A stretch of 64,000 nucleotides of DNA, taken from NCBI GenBank assembly GCA_964466465.1, contig CAYXNJ010000008.1, positions 1 to 64,000 on the forward strand. The letters are read 5' to 3'. The DNA is from Sulfurospirillum sp964466465. GTDB taxonomy: Bacteria > Campylobacterota > Campylobacteria > Campylobacterales > Sulfurospirillaceae. This document shows, piece by piece, positions 8,821 to 17,896 of the stretch. The notes below the pieces were generated by a model that was not told the DNA's origin, did not search any database, and saw only the letters and a list, made by a program, of their open reading frames with translations. Every line of letters starts with the position of its first letter. Positions within the stretch are counted from its first letter, which is position 1. The position numbers and the translations under genes are program-made.

Positions 8821-9144
8821 ATGCAAAAACAAGCAATCTTAACACAACTAGGTTACAGTGTCACTCCAAATGCAGAAGCGCAACTCGAGCGCGTTATCAA
8901 CAATACCGTAGGGTTTGAACATGTTGAAAAACATCTCATCGCATTGCACGATGCACTCAAAGTGCACCACTCTTTTGTGGCACTTTCTAGTAACAAAGAT
9001 TACTTCAAAATTAAAAATGAAGCCACAAGCGCTGAAGAGACTGATGAGGTCAATGAAATGATCAGCAAATGGGCTACTAAATACAAAATAACTTTGGAAA
9101 AAGTTCCTAACAAAAATACCTATTATGTCATAGGTTATAAATAA
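8821..9144 (+). CDS. conserved small protein of unknown function
   Basis: 107 residues, no membrane segment or signal peptide, mixed helix and strand. It begins 14 nt after the prfB stop with AAAAGGGG upstream, so it is probably cotranscribed. I recognise no domain; a Campylobacterota-restricted family is possible but unverified. Confidence 0.7.
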   Translation: MQKQAILTQLGYSVTPNAEAQLERVINNTVGFEHVEKHLIALHDALKVHHSFVALSSNKDYFKIKNEATSAEETDEVNEMISKWATKYKITLEKVPNKNTYYVIGYK

Positions 9145-9156
9145 CAAAGGCTCTTT

Positions 9157-10551
9157 ATGTCAAAAACAAAATATCTGGTTATCTCTTCTGTTGTTGTGGC
9201 AGCACTTGCTGCCACACCTTTGTTTGTCTCTCAAAAGGTTGATAGTACCCTTGAAGCAAACAGAGTACTGCTTGATCAAAATGGCTTTAAACAAGAGATT
9301 TTGAGCAAAAATGGCTATTTTACGGGTAAAAGAGCATTTAGCCTTGAAGTCACCGATGCAAAAAAAGCACGTGATTTTTTACTGGCTCAGCTGGTTGAAA
9401 AGAATGCGCAGTATAAACTTTTTGCAGAGAGTCTCAAAGAAGAGAGCAATGCAGGGATCAATCAAGCGTTTGATGGCTTAAAATTCAAAGGTGAGATGAT
9501 AAACTCTAACCTTTTACCAAGTGATGTTAAAGTCTCCCTCTCCCTTGATCAATTGCCAAAAGCCCTTCAAGAAGAACTTGCAAACGATAAAGCTGCAAGT
9601 GATGCTATTTTACCACTCTTAGCGCGTGGTGTTTTAGCGGTTGATATGACGTTTAGCAGTGATCAAAAACTCAAAGATCTCAAACTAAGAGATATTAAAG
9701 AAGAAATCAAAGCTGAAGGGACAACACTCAGTATTGATACGGAAAAACAACTACTGTCACTTAATGAGCGTGGTGGTGTTATTCAAGGTGTTTTAGGCGT
9801 TGGTAAACAAAATTTGGGCGTTAGCGGCGATATGTTTTTGCTCAAAAGTGAGTTGAAAGATTTTATCTACAACTTCAACTATAAAGATGATCTCAACAAT
9901 CAAGGCGATATAAGCATCGGTAAATACGCACTTGAGATCAATGACGAATACACCAATGTGAAGTTTGATCTAGGAAGTCTGAAAGCAAAGAGTAGCGTTG
10001 AGGATGTGAAAAAAGATCTTCAAATTAAAGCAGATTATACGTTAGATAATATTGCAGTACTGAATAGCGAAGAAGACATTAAACTTGAAAAAATGTTTGC
10101 GAAACTCTTTTTAAGAGGCATCAATTCAGATACGATGAAAAAAGTTCAAGCAGACTATAATACCTTACTTCTTGGTACAACACCGATTGAAGATAAAGTG
10201 TTAATTGATGATTTTGTCGCACTTGTTAATCATGGCGTTAAAATCGACCTTGGTCTTGCATTTAAAGGATTGAGCATGGATATGCTTTCTCTTAAAGATG
10301 TCAGTGTCGATACAACACTTGAAATTGCTCCAAATAATTACAGCGATAAACAGAGCCCATTGGCACTCATTGGTCTTTTAGACATTACGTCAAAAGTAAA
10401 AGTACATAAAGATGATCGTAAAATGCTTGAAGAAATGGGTTTGACTTCGGCTGAAGATTTTGCACTTGGAAAACCTGAGGGTGACTTTTTCATCTATGAA
10501 ATTGCGATGAAAAAAGGTGCTATCAGTGTTAATGGCCAAGTGATTCAGTAA
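9157..10551 (+). CDS. DUF945 (YdgA-like) family protein
   Basis: 464 residues with an N-terminal signal or anchor helix (about 6-23), then a long repetitive beta-rich extracytoplasmic region. The opening FVSQKVDSTLEANRVLLDQNGF and the overall layout match the DUF945/YdgA family of periplasmic proteins of unknown function. It starts 12 nt after the preceding gene and ends 4 nt before the EI24 gene, so the three appear to be one operon. No enzymatic motif is seen. Confidence 0.7.
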   Translation: MSKTKYLVISSVVVAALAATPLFVSQKVDSTLEANRVLLDQNGFKQEILSKNGYFTGKRAFSLEVTDAKKARDFLLAQLVEKNAQYKLFAESLKEESNAGINQAFDGLKFKGEMINSNLLPSDVKVSLSLDQLPKALQEELANDKAASDAILPLLARGVLAVDMTFSSDQKLKDLKLRDIKEEIKAEGTTLSIDTEKQLLSLNERGGVIQGVLGVGKQNLGVSGDMFLLKSELKDFIYNFNYKDDLNNQGDISIGKYALEINDEYTNVKFDLGSLKAKSSVEDVKKDLQIKADYTLDNIAVLNSEEDIKLEKMFAKLFLRGINSDTMKKVQADYNTLLLGTTPIEDKVLIDDFVALVNHGVKIDLGLAFKGLSMDMLSLKDVSVDTTLEIAPNNYSDKQSPLALIGLLDITSKVKVHKDDRKMLEEMGLTSAEDFALGKPEGDFFIYEIAMKKGAISVNGQVIQ

Positions 10552-10555
10552 AGCA

Positions 10556-11302
10556 ATGAACACACCTTCAAAAACCAATATCTTTGCTCTTGCTCTTGGA
10601 GATACACTCTCTCCAAGAGTTCTGCTTGTCTCATTACTCTCTTTTATTTTAACCATTCTTGTATTTATCGGGGCTATTTGGCTCTTATTTGGCGGAATGG
10701 GTGCACTTACCGCGTGGATTACTGAAAGCTTGCAGCATTTTGAAGGAAGCATTGAGCAGAGCTGGTTTTTGAGTATGGTCTCACTCATTTTCATCACAAA
10801 AACCGTTGTGGCGATTCTTTTCTTTTTTACCTCCGCTATGGTGACATACTATCTTTTTTTGATGGTTTATTCGGTTATTGTAGGTCTATTTGCAGGGTAT
10901 TTTATTAAAGAAATAGGCTCTCTTTATTATCCAAAAGTTGCCTTTCATGGTATGGGGCTTATCAGTTATCTTTGGATGGTATTGAAAACACTGTTGTGGA
11001 CAACGCTGATGTTTGTGTTGCTTTCACCTTTGGTTTTTATTCCGCTGTTTAACTTCGTCCTTTTAGTACCTGTTTTTTATCTGTTTCATAAACTTTTGGT
11101 TTTAGATGTGGCTTCGATGGTCAATTCGAGTAGTGAGTATAAAGAGTTAAAAAGGCTGTATGCAGGGCAGATGAGAGGTATATCGTTGGTTTGTTTTGCT
11201 CTGACTATCATTCCCTTTGTCGGGGTGATTATCTATCCTTATTACGTAATCGTGATGAGTCACTTTGTCTTTCGTAAAACAGAGGATTTACGAGCTTCCT
11301 AG
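10556..11302 (+). CDS. EI24-domain membrane protein
   Basis: 248-residue polytopic membrane protein with roughly four to five helices. The order and the segment VLLSPLVFIPLFNFVLLVPVFYLFHKLLVLDVASM fit the EI24/CysZ-like domain. CysZ is a sulfate permease in E. coli, but Campylobacterota members of the wider EI24 family have no assigned substrate. Its TAG stop shares the CTAG palindrome with the stop of the convergent asparaginase-like gene, with no terminator between them. Confidence 0.7.
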   Translation: MNTPSKTNIFALALGDTLSPRVLLVSLLSFILTILVFIGAIWLLFGGMGALTAWITESLQHFEGSIEQSWFLSMVSLIFITKTVVAILFFFTSAMVTYYLFLMVYSVIVGLFAGYFIKEIGSLYYPKVAFHGMGLISYLWMVLKTLLWTTLMFVLLSPLVFIPLFNFVLLVPVFYLFHKLLVLDVASMVNSSSEYKELKRLYAGQMRGISLVCFALTIIPFVGVIIYPYYVIVMSHFVFRKTEDLRAS

Positions 11303-11793
11303 CAAAGCTCAAAAATCCCTTTTTGTCTGTTTTTATAGATACTTCCATGTTTTGCAATTGCACCGTGCATCGCAAGATAAACACCATGCTGTTCTCTGCA
11401 CATCAAATCACCCAGTGCCATCATAAAATTGCTTGTTGCTTCGACGGTATCGATGCTAAAAGGAACCATCGCTCCTGTGAGAGTAATGATTTTATCTTTG
11501 ATGTGTAACGCTAAAAAAGTGGCTGTTACATCCATGGTATCTGTGCCATGTACAATGAGAACTTTATGGCATGATGAAGATTGAATTGTTTTGACAATCA
11601 GCTCACGATCTTCTTCACTCATCTCAAGACTGTCTTTATGGATGATATTTAGAAGTTCATACGATGTATTGTTGCAGTAACGTAAAATCCCATCCAACGC
11701 AAGGCTGTCTTTTGGAACTTCAAGTTCACCTTTCAGAGGGTTATAACGTTTATTAAACGTGCCACCTGTGTTGAGGATAAGGATTTTTCCCAT
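11299..11793 (-). CDS. asparaginase N-domain protein (single-domain)
   Basis: 164 residues matching only the N-terminal domain of type I/II asparaginases. The first catalytic Thr region is LNTGGTFNKRY, the second is VHGTDTMDVTATF, and LTGAMVPFSID follows. Full enzymes are about 320-350 residues and form the active site between both domains of neighbouring subunits; the C-domain is absent here. No frameshifted remainder is seen, since the next gene overlaps the stop. It starts 2 nt after dnaX ends and is probably in the rho-dnaX operon. Whether it hydrolyses asparagine is open. Confidence 0.75.
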   Translation of the reverse strand: MGKILILNTGGTFNKRYNPLKGELEVPKDSLALDGILRYCNNTSYELLNIIHKDSLEMSEEDRELIVKTIQSSSCHKVLIVHGTDTMDVTATFLALHIKDKIITLTGAMVPFSIDTVEATSNFMMALGDLMCREQHGVYLAMHGAIAKHGSIYKNRQKGIFELC

Positions 11794-11795
11794 AG

Positions 11796-13478
11796 TTATA
11801 CTTTCTGACGAATTTGAATTTTTTGTGGATCAAACAGATCGGTGGCTCTTTGTACAAAAGGGGTATTGAGTATCTCTTTTGCATCGATCTCTCGTTTACC
11901 TGCCATCATAGCACCCGTGGCACAACTTTCACTTTGAGGCTCATCTGCAAATTCAAGACTCTCCATCATAGAGGAGCTCTCTTCATTGGCATTGAGTTCT
12001 GCTTCACTCATTTGCGCTTCATAGTTAGGCTCAAATGAAGGCTCAGGTTGTGGCATTTCTTGAATGGCTTGAACTTTGTTGATCTTGATTTTGGTCTCTA
12101 AGCCAAAGAGTTCTTGAACAAAATGTTTGATGATGCTGTAATACGTGTTAAGCGTTTTACTGGCTTCGCCTTCTGCACTAGAAGTAAGTGTAAGCAGATC
12201 ATCTTCAAAGCTGACAAAACGGATATGGTTTTTGAAGCATTCACCAAGCTCTGCATTACGATCAAGGAGTTTGTCGCACAGACGTGTAAATAGCATCGCA
12301 GAAGTGACACCTTGATCTTTGATGTGTTGCACTTCTTCTTCCACTTCTGGTGCTTCAGAAGGAGTGGTTTCAACACTTGGCGTTACTTCTGGTTTTGGAT
12401 GTGAAGCTGGTAAACGGAATTTCTCATTTTCGAGTGAATCTATCATCTCTTCAATGGTTTTAATATTGGTCGCTTCGATCATTTTAAAGAAGATCAAGGA
12501 GAGTACAAAACCATTATTCGCATTGATGTAAAGAAGGCTTTTTGCTTCACTGAGAATCTTGAAAAAACGCTCATAAAGTAGAGTGGAGAAACGACGATCT
12601 TGTGCAAAAAAAGCATTTTTCAAATAAGCGATTAATTCATCGATGACTACTTCACATTCATAACTCTCAAGCTCTTTGATGAGATGCAACATTTCATTTT
12701 TATTGCCACTTAAAATGGCTGTAAAAATAGTCTCTAATTGGTTAGGATCAAGAAGACCAAGCATGGATGCTACATTTTCAGGGTTAATGTAGCCTTTAGA
12801 GAAAATAATCGCTTGATCGAGCAGGGTTAAAGTGTCACGTAAGGAGCCATTACCTGCACGGCTAAGCATTTCAAGGGCTTCTTTTTCATACTCAATGTTT
12901 TCAAGATTGAGTATGTGGCATAGGTGGTTAACCACATCACTCTGTTTGATCTGTTTAAAACGAAAATGTTGTGCGCGCGATAAAATGGTTGCAGGCAGTT
13001 TTAAAGGATCGGTTGTCGCAAGAATAAATTTTACATAACTTGGAGGCTCTTCGAGTGTCTTTAAAAGTGCGTTAAACGCTTGTGTGGTGAGCATATGAAC
13101 TTCATCGATGATGAAGATTTTAAAACGCGCAGATGAGGGTTTATACTTCGTGCTTTCAATGAGCTCACGAATATCATCAATACCACGGTTTGAGGCAGCG
13201 TCCATCTCAATGATGTCGATGTGACGGTTTTCATTGGCACTGAGGCAGTGTTCACACACTTCACACGGGGTTGAACTTGGACCTTGGTCGCATACAAGGG
13301 CTTTTGCAAAGATACGCGCTGTTGAAGTCTTACCACTTCCTCTAAGTCCTGAGAAAAGATAGGCATGAGAGAGCCTATCTTGGTTAAGCGCTAAACTAAG
13401 TGTTTGTGTGATCGACTCTTGGCCGATCAACTTATCAAACGAGGAAGGACGATATTTAAGAGCAAGTACTTGTGACAC
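11796..13478 (-). CDS. dnaX: DNA polymerase III gamma/tau subunit DnaX
   Basis: Clamp-loader ATPase of the replicative polymerase. Walker A is GLRGSGKTSTARIFAK, zinc-finger cysteines are in CDQG...CEVCEHCLS, Walker B is IFIIDEVHML, and the sensor region is LLKTLEEPPSYVKFILATTD. The 560-residue length implies a tau-like C-terminal region with a Pro/Glu-rich linker (about 360-400) and an acidic segment (about 490-530). I saw no clear slippery sequence for a short gamma form. It lies 17 nt after rho. Confidence 0.94.
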   Translation of the reverse strand: MSQVLALKYRPSSFDKLIGQESITQTLSLALNQDRLSHAYLFSGLRGSGKTSTARIFAKALVCDQGPSSTPCEVCEHCLSANENRHIDIIEMDAASNRGIDDIRELIESTKYKPSSARFKIFIIDEVHMLTTQAFNALLKTLEEPPSYVKFILATTDPLKLPATILSRAQHFRFKQIKQSDVVNHLCHILNLENIEYEKEALEMLSRAGNGSLRDTLTLLDQAIIFSKGYINPENVASMLGLLDPNQLETIFTAILSGNKNEMLHLIKELESYECEVVIDELIAYLKNAFFAQDRRFSTLLYERFFKILSEAKSLLYINANNGFVLSLIFFKMIEATNIKTIEEMIDSLENEKFRLPASHPKPEVTPSVETTPSEAPEVEEEVQHIKDQGVTSAMLFTRLCDKLLDRNAELGECFKNHIRFVSFEDDLLTLTSSAEGEASKTLNTYYSIIKHFVQELFGLETKIKINKVQAIQEMPQPEPSFEPNYEAQMSEAELNANEESSSMMESLEFADEPQSESCATGAMMAGKREIDAKEILNTPFVQRATDLFDPQKIQIRQKV

Positions 13479-13495
13479 AGCGCAACCTTTGGGTT

Positions 13496-14893
13496 TTAGT
13501 CATTCATAATAGAAAGTAACTCTTCGTTATCCTTGGTTTTAAGCATCTTAGCATATAAGAATTTAAGTGCTTCGATATCATCCATTTGGTTGATGGCACT
13601 TCTAAGTGCCCAGATTTTTTGGAGACGATCAGGGGTGAGAAGAAGCTCTTCTTTACGGGTTCCTGATTTCATGATGTTAATCGCTGGGTAGATACGACGA
13701 TCAGAGATATTTCTATCGAGTACAATTTCGCTGTTACCTGTACCTTTGAACTCTTCAAAGATAACTTCGTCCATTCTACTTCCCGTTTCAATCAACGCGG
13801 TTGAAATGATGGTCAAACTTCCGCCATCTTCGATATTTCTTGCCGCACCAAAGAAGCGTTTTGGTTTATGAAGTGCATTGGCATCCACACCACCACTTAA
13901 GACTTTACCACTGGATGGGGTGACGGTGTTGTACGCACGAGCCAAACGGGTGATAGAATCTAAAAGGATGATGACATCTTTGCCCATCTCAACGCGACGT
14001 TTTGCTTTTTCGATCACAAGGTTAGCGACACGAACGTGGTTCGATGCTGGCATATCAAAGGTTGAGCTATAGACTTCACCTTGAACACAGCGTTGCATAT
14101 CGGTTACCTCTTCAGGTCTTTCATCAACAAGTAAAACGATAAGTTCTGATTCTGGGTGATTACGTGCAATACCATGTGCAAGCTCTTTCATAAGCTCTGT
14201 TTTACCACTACGTGGAGGTGCAACGATAAGACCACGCTGACCTTTACCAATAGGCGTAAAGAGGTCAAGTACACGTCCTGTGATTTTCATTGGGTCGTAT
14301 TCGAGTTTGATTTTTTCTGTTGGATAAAGAGGTGTTAGGTTTTCAAATAAAGGACGTTTTTTGCTCTCTGCAAGAGGTAGATAGTTGATTGCTTCGATTT
14401 TAAGAAGTGCGTAGTAACGCTCTTGATCCTTTGGAGGTCTTACTTGTCCAGTAACAATATCACCAGTACGAAGAGCAAATTTCTTAACTTGGGTGCTACT
14501 GACATAAGCGTCATTGGCACTGTCTGAGAAGTTAGCGTCTGTTGCACGTAAGAAGCCATATCCTTCACCAGCAATCTCTAAAATACCTGTAAAAAGGATA
14601 AATCCACCTTGATTGACTTGTGATTTTAAAATTTCAAACATCAAGTCTTGGCGTTTTAATTCATTTGGGTTTTCAATGCCAAGTTCTGTTGCGATCTCTA
14701 AAAGTTTTTCAAGAGGAGTGGTTCTAAGCCCTTCTATTTTGTAGCCATCGACTGGGACGTGTGTTCGTGATTTGTTATGATGAGTTGGTTTTGCTTGTCC
14801 GTTCGCAGGGGCTGTATTCGCGCAGGATTGAGTGTTTGAGGTAGGAGTGTTTCCGCTCATTGTGCCTTCTTTGTTGTTAGTTTGATCGTTCAT
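13496..14893 (-). CDS. rho: transcription termination factor Rho
   Basis: Hexameric RNA helicase that terminates transcription. The cold-shock-like RNA-binding domain includes GYGFLRATDANFSDSANDAYVS. Walker A is APPRSGKTELMKE, and VDERPEEVTDM and the Q-loop SGGVDANALHKPKRFFGAARN are present. Starts at 14929, 14893 (MNDQ) and 14860 (MSGN) are all possible; I give 14893. The N-terminal 45 residues are Asn/Thr-rich and low complexity. Divergent from uppS. Confidence 0.93.
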   Translation of the reverse strand: MNDQTNNKEGTMSGNTPTSNTQSCANTAPANGQAKPTHHNKSRTHVPVDGYKIEGLRTTPLEKLLEIATELGIENPNELKRQDLMFEILKSQVNQGGFILFTGILEIAGEGYGFLRATDANFSDSANDAYVSSTQVKKFALRTGDIVTGQVRPPKDQERYYALLKIEAINYLPLAESKKRPLFENLTPLYPTEKIKLEYDPMKITGRVLDLFTPIGKGQRGLIVAPPRSGKTELMKELAHGIARNHPESELIVLLVDERPEEVTDMQRCVQGEVYSSTFDMPASNHVRVANLVIEKAKRRVEMGKDVIILLDSITRLARAYNTVTPSSGKVLSGGVDANALHKPKRFFGAARNIEDGGSLTIISTALIETGSRMDEVIFEEFKGTGNSEIVLDRNISDRRIYPAINIMKSGTRKEELLLTPDRLQKIWALRSAINQMDDIEALKFLYAKMLKTKDNEELLSIMND

Positions 14894-15090
14894 GAAGCTA
14901 GAGTCTCTTGATGGTGAAAGGATTCCCAAAGATAGAGTTGCTTGAGTCGATTTTTATGAGACTACTTTGTGAGAATTCTAAAAAGTAGTAATGGCGTAAT
15001 TTTAGTCAAAGTGGCAAGATTTGTCAAGGTGGGCTAAAGAGAAAAAAGATAAAATGGCGTTCATAAATTGTAAGCTAAAAAGAAGTGAAA

Positions 15091-15777
15091 ATGAATGATT
15101 TAGTGCATTTGGCGATTATTATGGATGGCAATGGCAGATGGGCACAACGTCAAGGCAAAAAGCGTTCTTTTGGACATAAAGAGGGTGCAAAAAAAGTACG
15201 AGAAATCACAAAATATGCTGCTAAAATGGGCATTAAATATCTTACATTGTATGCGTTTAGTACTGAAAATTGGAACCGCCCAAAAGCAGAAGTGACCGTT
15301 TTGATGAAATTACTTTCTAAATATTTGCACAGTGAAATCCCCACTCTTTTAGAAAACAACATCCGTTTTGATGTCATCGGCGATATCAGTAAATTTTCTG
15401 CTTCGTTACAAAAAGAGATCGCATATGCCAAAGAGATGACAGCTCATTGTACAGGGCTTAGACAAATTTTGGCTATCAATTATGGCGCGCAGGATGAAAT
15501 TCTTCGTGCTATCAATAAATCGCTTCAAACACATCGTGAAATCACGAAAGAAATTTTAGAGTCCAATCTCGATACAGCGGGCATTCCTCCTGTGGATGCG
15601 TTAATTCGCACAGGTGGAGACTGTCGTCTTTCTAACTTTTTGCTGTGGCAAGCTGCCTATGCGGAACTTTTCTTTAGTAAAACACTTTGGCCTGATTTTT
15701 CGGTCGGTGAGCTTGAAACCATCGCCTCAGAGTATAAACAAGTAGAACGCCGTTTTGGGGGCGTTGTAAATCCTTAA
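15091..15777 (+). CDS. uppS: undecaprenyl diphosphate synthase
   Basis: cis-prenyltransferase making the C55 lipid carrier for peptidoglycan and surface glycans. It has the catalytic MDGNGRWAQRQG motif near the N-terminus and the C-terminal RTGGDCRLSNFLLWQAAYAEL signature with DFSVGEL. ATG at 15091 has AGAAG upstream; GTG at 15085 is a possible start two residues longer. Length of 228-230 residues is typical. Confidence 0.93.
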   Translation: MNDLVHLAIIMDGNGRWAQRQGKKRSFGHKEGAKKVREITKYAAKMGIKYLTLYAFSTENWNRPKAEVTVLMKLLSKYLHSEIPTLLENNIRFDVIGDISKFSASLQKEIAYAKEMTAHCTGLRQILAINYGAQDEILRAINKSLQTHREITKEILESNLDTAGIPPVDALIRTGGDCRLSNFLLWQAAYAELFFSKTLWPDFSVGELETIASEYKQVERRFGGVVNP

Positions 15778-15790
15778 ATGCTTAAAAGTC

Positions 15791-15804
15791 TTGATTGAGA
15801 TCAA
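15791..15804 (+). promoter_or_regulatory. FNR/CRP-family operator upstream of hcp
   Basis: TTGAT-N4-ATCAA, an exact match to the FNR consensus, inside an 18-bp palindrome TTGATTGAGATCAATCAA with 8-bp arms. The next likely -10 is TAAGAT at 15831-15836, which puts the operator centre around -42 to -46 from the expected transcription start, the class II activator position. A CRP/FNR-family regulator of nitrosative or redox stress (FNR-, NssR- or HcpR-like) is inferred. Confidence 0.75.
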
Positions 15805-15864
15805 TCAATGATTTTCCTCTCTCCTCTTGCTAAGATGCTGAAAATTTTTGAAAGAGGATAGAAT

Positions 15865-17196
15865 ATGTCTTTAAACATGTTATGTGATCAATGCTCAATG
15901 AGCGCTATTGGCGGCTGTGGTTCTAAAGGTCAAGATATGGGTACCTGTGGTAAAGATGCCAACTTGGCAAAACTTCAAGATATCATGATTTACGGTCTTA
16001 AAGGTTTAAGTGCGTATAGAACACACGCAAACGAATTTGGCGCAAACACCAAAGAAGTTGACGATGTCATCGCTCAAACACTTTATTTCACGCTTACCAA
16101 CGTAAACTTCAACTTTGATGACCACATCGCTCAACTCATGAAAATCGGTCAAGCGGGTGTCAACATGATGAACATCCTCAGCGAAACACACACCTCTCAC
16201 CTTGGCGTTCCAACACCTGTTAAAATCAGTCAAAACAAAGCGGAAGGTAAAGCCATCCTAGTAAGCGGTCACAACCTTGACATGTTCTTAGAGCTTTTGA
16301 AACAAACTGAAGGTAAAGGCATCAATGTTTATACGCACTCTGAAATGCTTCCAGCGCATGCGTACCCTGAACTTAAAAAATACCCTCACCTTAAAGGTAA
16401 CATCGGTAAATCATGGTTTGACCAAACTAAACTCTTTGAGCAATGGGGCGGAACTATCATCGTTAACACCAACTGTATCGTTCCTCCAAAATCAAACTCA
16501 ACCTATGTTGATAGACTTTATACGTATGACATCGTAGGCATCAAAGAAGGCAAAAAAATCCACAATAACGACTTTAGCGAAGTTATCGCTCAAACATTAG
16601 CCCTTCCAGATGTTACAGGATTTGACAGTGAAGAAACACTGGTAACTGGTCACCACTATAAAACCATCCTAACCCTCGCACCACAAATCTTAGACGCGGT
16701 CAAATCAGGCAAAATCAGCCAATTCTTCGTCATCGCGGGTTGTGATGCACCAGGCACAGGCGGCGAATACTACAGAGAGTTAGCGCAAAGCTTGCCAAAT
16801 GACTGTGTGATCCTCACTTCAAGCTGTGGTAAATTTAGATTTAACGACATCGATTTTGGAACCGTTGCAGACACAGGCATCCCTCGTTACCTAGACCTTG
16901 GTCAATGTAATGACAGCAATGGCGCAGTTCACATCGCACTTGCCCTTGCTGGCGCACTTGGTGTAACTGTTCATGACTTGCCAGTTTCTATCGTTCTTAG
17001 CTGGATGGAGCAAAAAGCTGTCTTAATTCTTCTAGGACTCTTTAGCCTTGGCATCAAAAACATTTATCTTGGACCAAAACCACCACAATTTGTGAACGAT
17101 GACATCTTCTCATTCTTGCAAGAGAACTTTAACTTGCATTTGACCGATGATGCAACATCCGATATGGAAAAATTGTTGATTAAAAAATCTGTGTAA
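15865..17196 (+). CDS. hcp: hybrid cluster protein / hydroxylamine reductase Hcp
   Basis: Fe-S protein with a hybrid 4Fe-2O-2S cluster. Hcp proteins act in nitrosative stress, reducing NO or hydroxylamine. N-terminal cluster cysteines are at residues 7, 10, 18 and 28; hybrid-cluster regions include NTNCIVPP, GCDAPGTGGEYY, SSCGKFRFN and LGQCNDSNGA. At 443 residues it is the short class III form, about 110 shorter than E. coli Hcp. AGAGGA lies just upstream. No hcr reductase gene is adjacent. Codons end in C more than in neighbouring genes, suggesting high expression or transfer. A degenerate copy of its 3' end lies at 18525-18593. Confidence 0.93.
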   Translation: MSLNMLCDQCSMSAIGGCGSKGQDMGTCGKDANLAKLQDIMIYGLKGLSAYRTHANEFGANTKEVDDVIAQTLYFTLTNVNFNFDDHIAQLMKIGQAGVNMMNILSETHTSHLGVPTPVKISQNKAEGKAILVSGHNLDMFLELLKQTEGKGINVYTHSEMLPAHAYPELKKYPHLKGNIGKSWFDQTKLFEQWGGTIIVNTNCIVPPKSNSTYVDRLYTYDIVGIKEGKKIHNNDFSEVIAQTLALPDVTGFDSEETLVTGHHYKTILTLAPQILDAVKSGKISQFFVIAGCDAPGTGGEYYRELAQSLPNDCVILTSSCGKFRFNDIDFGTVADTGIPRYLDLGQCNDSNGAVHIALALAGALGVTVHDLPVSIVLSWMEQKAVLILLGLFSLGIKNIYLGPKPPQFVNDDIFSFLQENFNLHLTDDATSDMEKLLIKKSV

Positions 17197-17201
17197 TATA
17201 G

Positions 17202-17227
17202 AAGAAGCCCTATTTTAGGGCTTCTTT
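17202..17227 (+). terminator. rho-independent terminator after hcp
   Basis: AAGAAGCCCTA at 17202-17212 pairs perfectly with TAGGGCTTCTT at 17216-17226 around a TTT loop, shortly after the hcp stop. Confidence 0.85.
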
Positions 17228-17286
17228 ATCGTTCTACTTCTCCCAACATCATGCTATAAAAAAGAAAAAGCTTTGAGAAAATATGC

Positions 17287-17292
17287 TAAAAT
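17287..17292 (+). promoter_or_regulatory. candidate -10 of the toxin-antitoxin pair
   Basis: ATGCTAAAAT is an extended -10-like element about 35 nt before the first gene of the pair. There is no convincing -35. Confidence 0.4.
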
Positions 17293-17322
17293 GAGCTTAA
17301 TATAAAGTTAGAGAAGGGGGAA

Positions 17323-17550
17323 ATGATGAGCGCAATAGTGACAATCAAATCATCAAAACGAAGCGGTAAGCCTTGCATTAGAAATCTACGTATTACGGTT
17401 TACGACATTCTTGCAATGCTTGCAGAGGGCATGAGTTACGATGAAATTTTAGAAGACTTTCCAAAACTGACCAAAGAAGATATTTTAGCAGCCCTTGCCT
17501 ATGCCGCCGATAGAGAGCATAAAACACTTACGGCAAAACTCAGTGCATAA
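17323..17550 (+). CDS. DUF433 antitoxin
   Basis: 75-residue protein of the DUF433 family, winged-helix/HTH proteins commonly encoded just before a PIN-like toxin. The segment GKPCIRNLRITVYDILAMLAEGMSYDEILEDFPKLTKEDI is characteristic. AGAAGGGGGAA precedes the start; ATG at 17326 is equally possible. It overlaps the toxin gene by 8 bp, the usual coupling. Probably neutralises the partner and represses the operon (inference from family). Confidence 0.85.
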   Translation: MMSAIVTIKSSKRSGKPCIRNLRITVYDILAMLAEGMSYDEILEDFPKLTKEDILAALAYAADREHKTLTAKLSA

Positions 17551-17875
17551 ACTCCTGTTTGACAATAACATCTCCCATCGTCTATTGCCAAAAATAGCGG
17601 ACATCTTCCAAAACTCTACTCACGTCATGCTTAAAAATCTTGATGAATCCACCGACCTAGAAGTATGGCGATATGCAAAAATCCACGGTTTTGCCATTGT
17701 TACCAAAGATTCTGATTTTAACGATTTGGCAATTTACCGAGGGACTCCACCAAAAATCATTTGGATTAAACTAGGAAATTGTAAGGTAGATGCCATCGCT
17801 ACGGTGTTGCGAGAGAATTATGAGAGCATCGTCGAATTTTTAGACGATGATGTAAGTGCTATTTTGGAGATTTGA
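17543..17875 (+). CDS. DUF5615 PIN-like toxin
   Basis: 110-residue PIN-like protein. LLFDNNISHRLLPKI holds the first acidic residue, and IVTKDSDFNDLAIYRGTPPKIIWIKLGNC holds the central Asp pair and the family signature. GTG at 17543 is chosen because it gives the standard N-terminus and an 8-bp overlap with the DUF433 antitoxin. Predicted RNase toxin of a type II toxin-antitoxin system; activity and target are inferred from the family. Confidence 0.85.
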   Translation: MHKLLFDNNISHRLLPKIADIFQNSTHVMLKNLDESTDLEVWRYAKIHGFAIVTKDSDFNDLAIYRGTPPKIIWIKLGNCKVDAIATVLRENYESIVEFLDDDVSAILEI

Positions 17876-17896
17876 AATTAAAATAGGAATTTTACT

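Noticed and set aside
11796..13478. Programmed frameshift in dnaX giving a gamma form
   Set aside because: No A-rich slippery site with a following hairpin was seen in the expected region.
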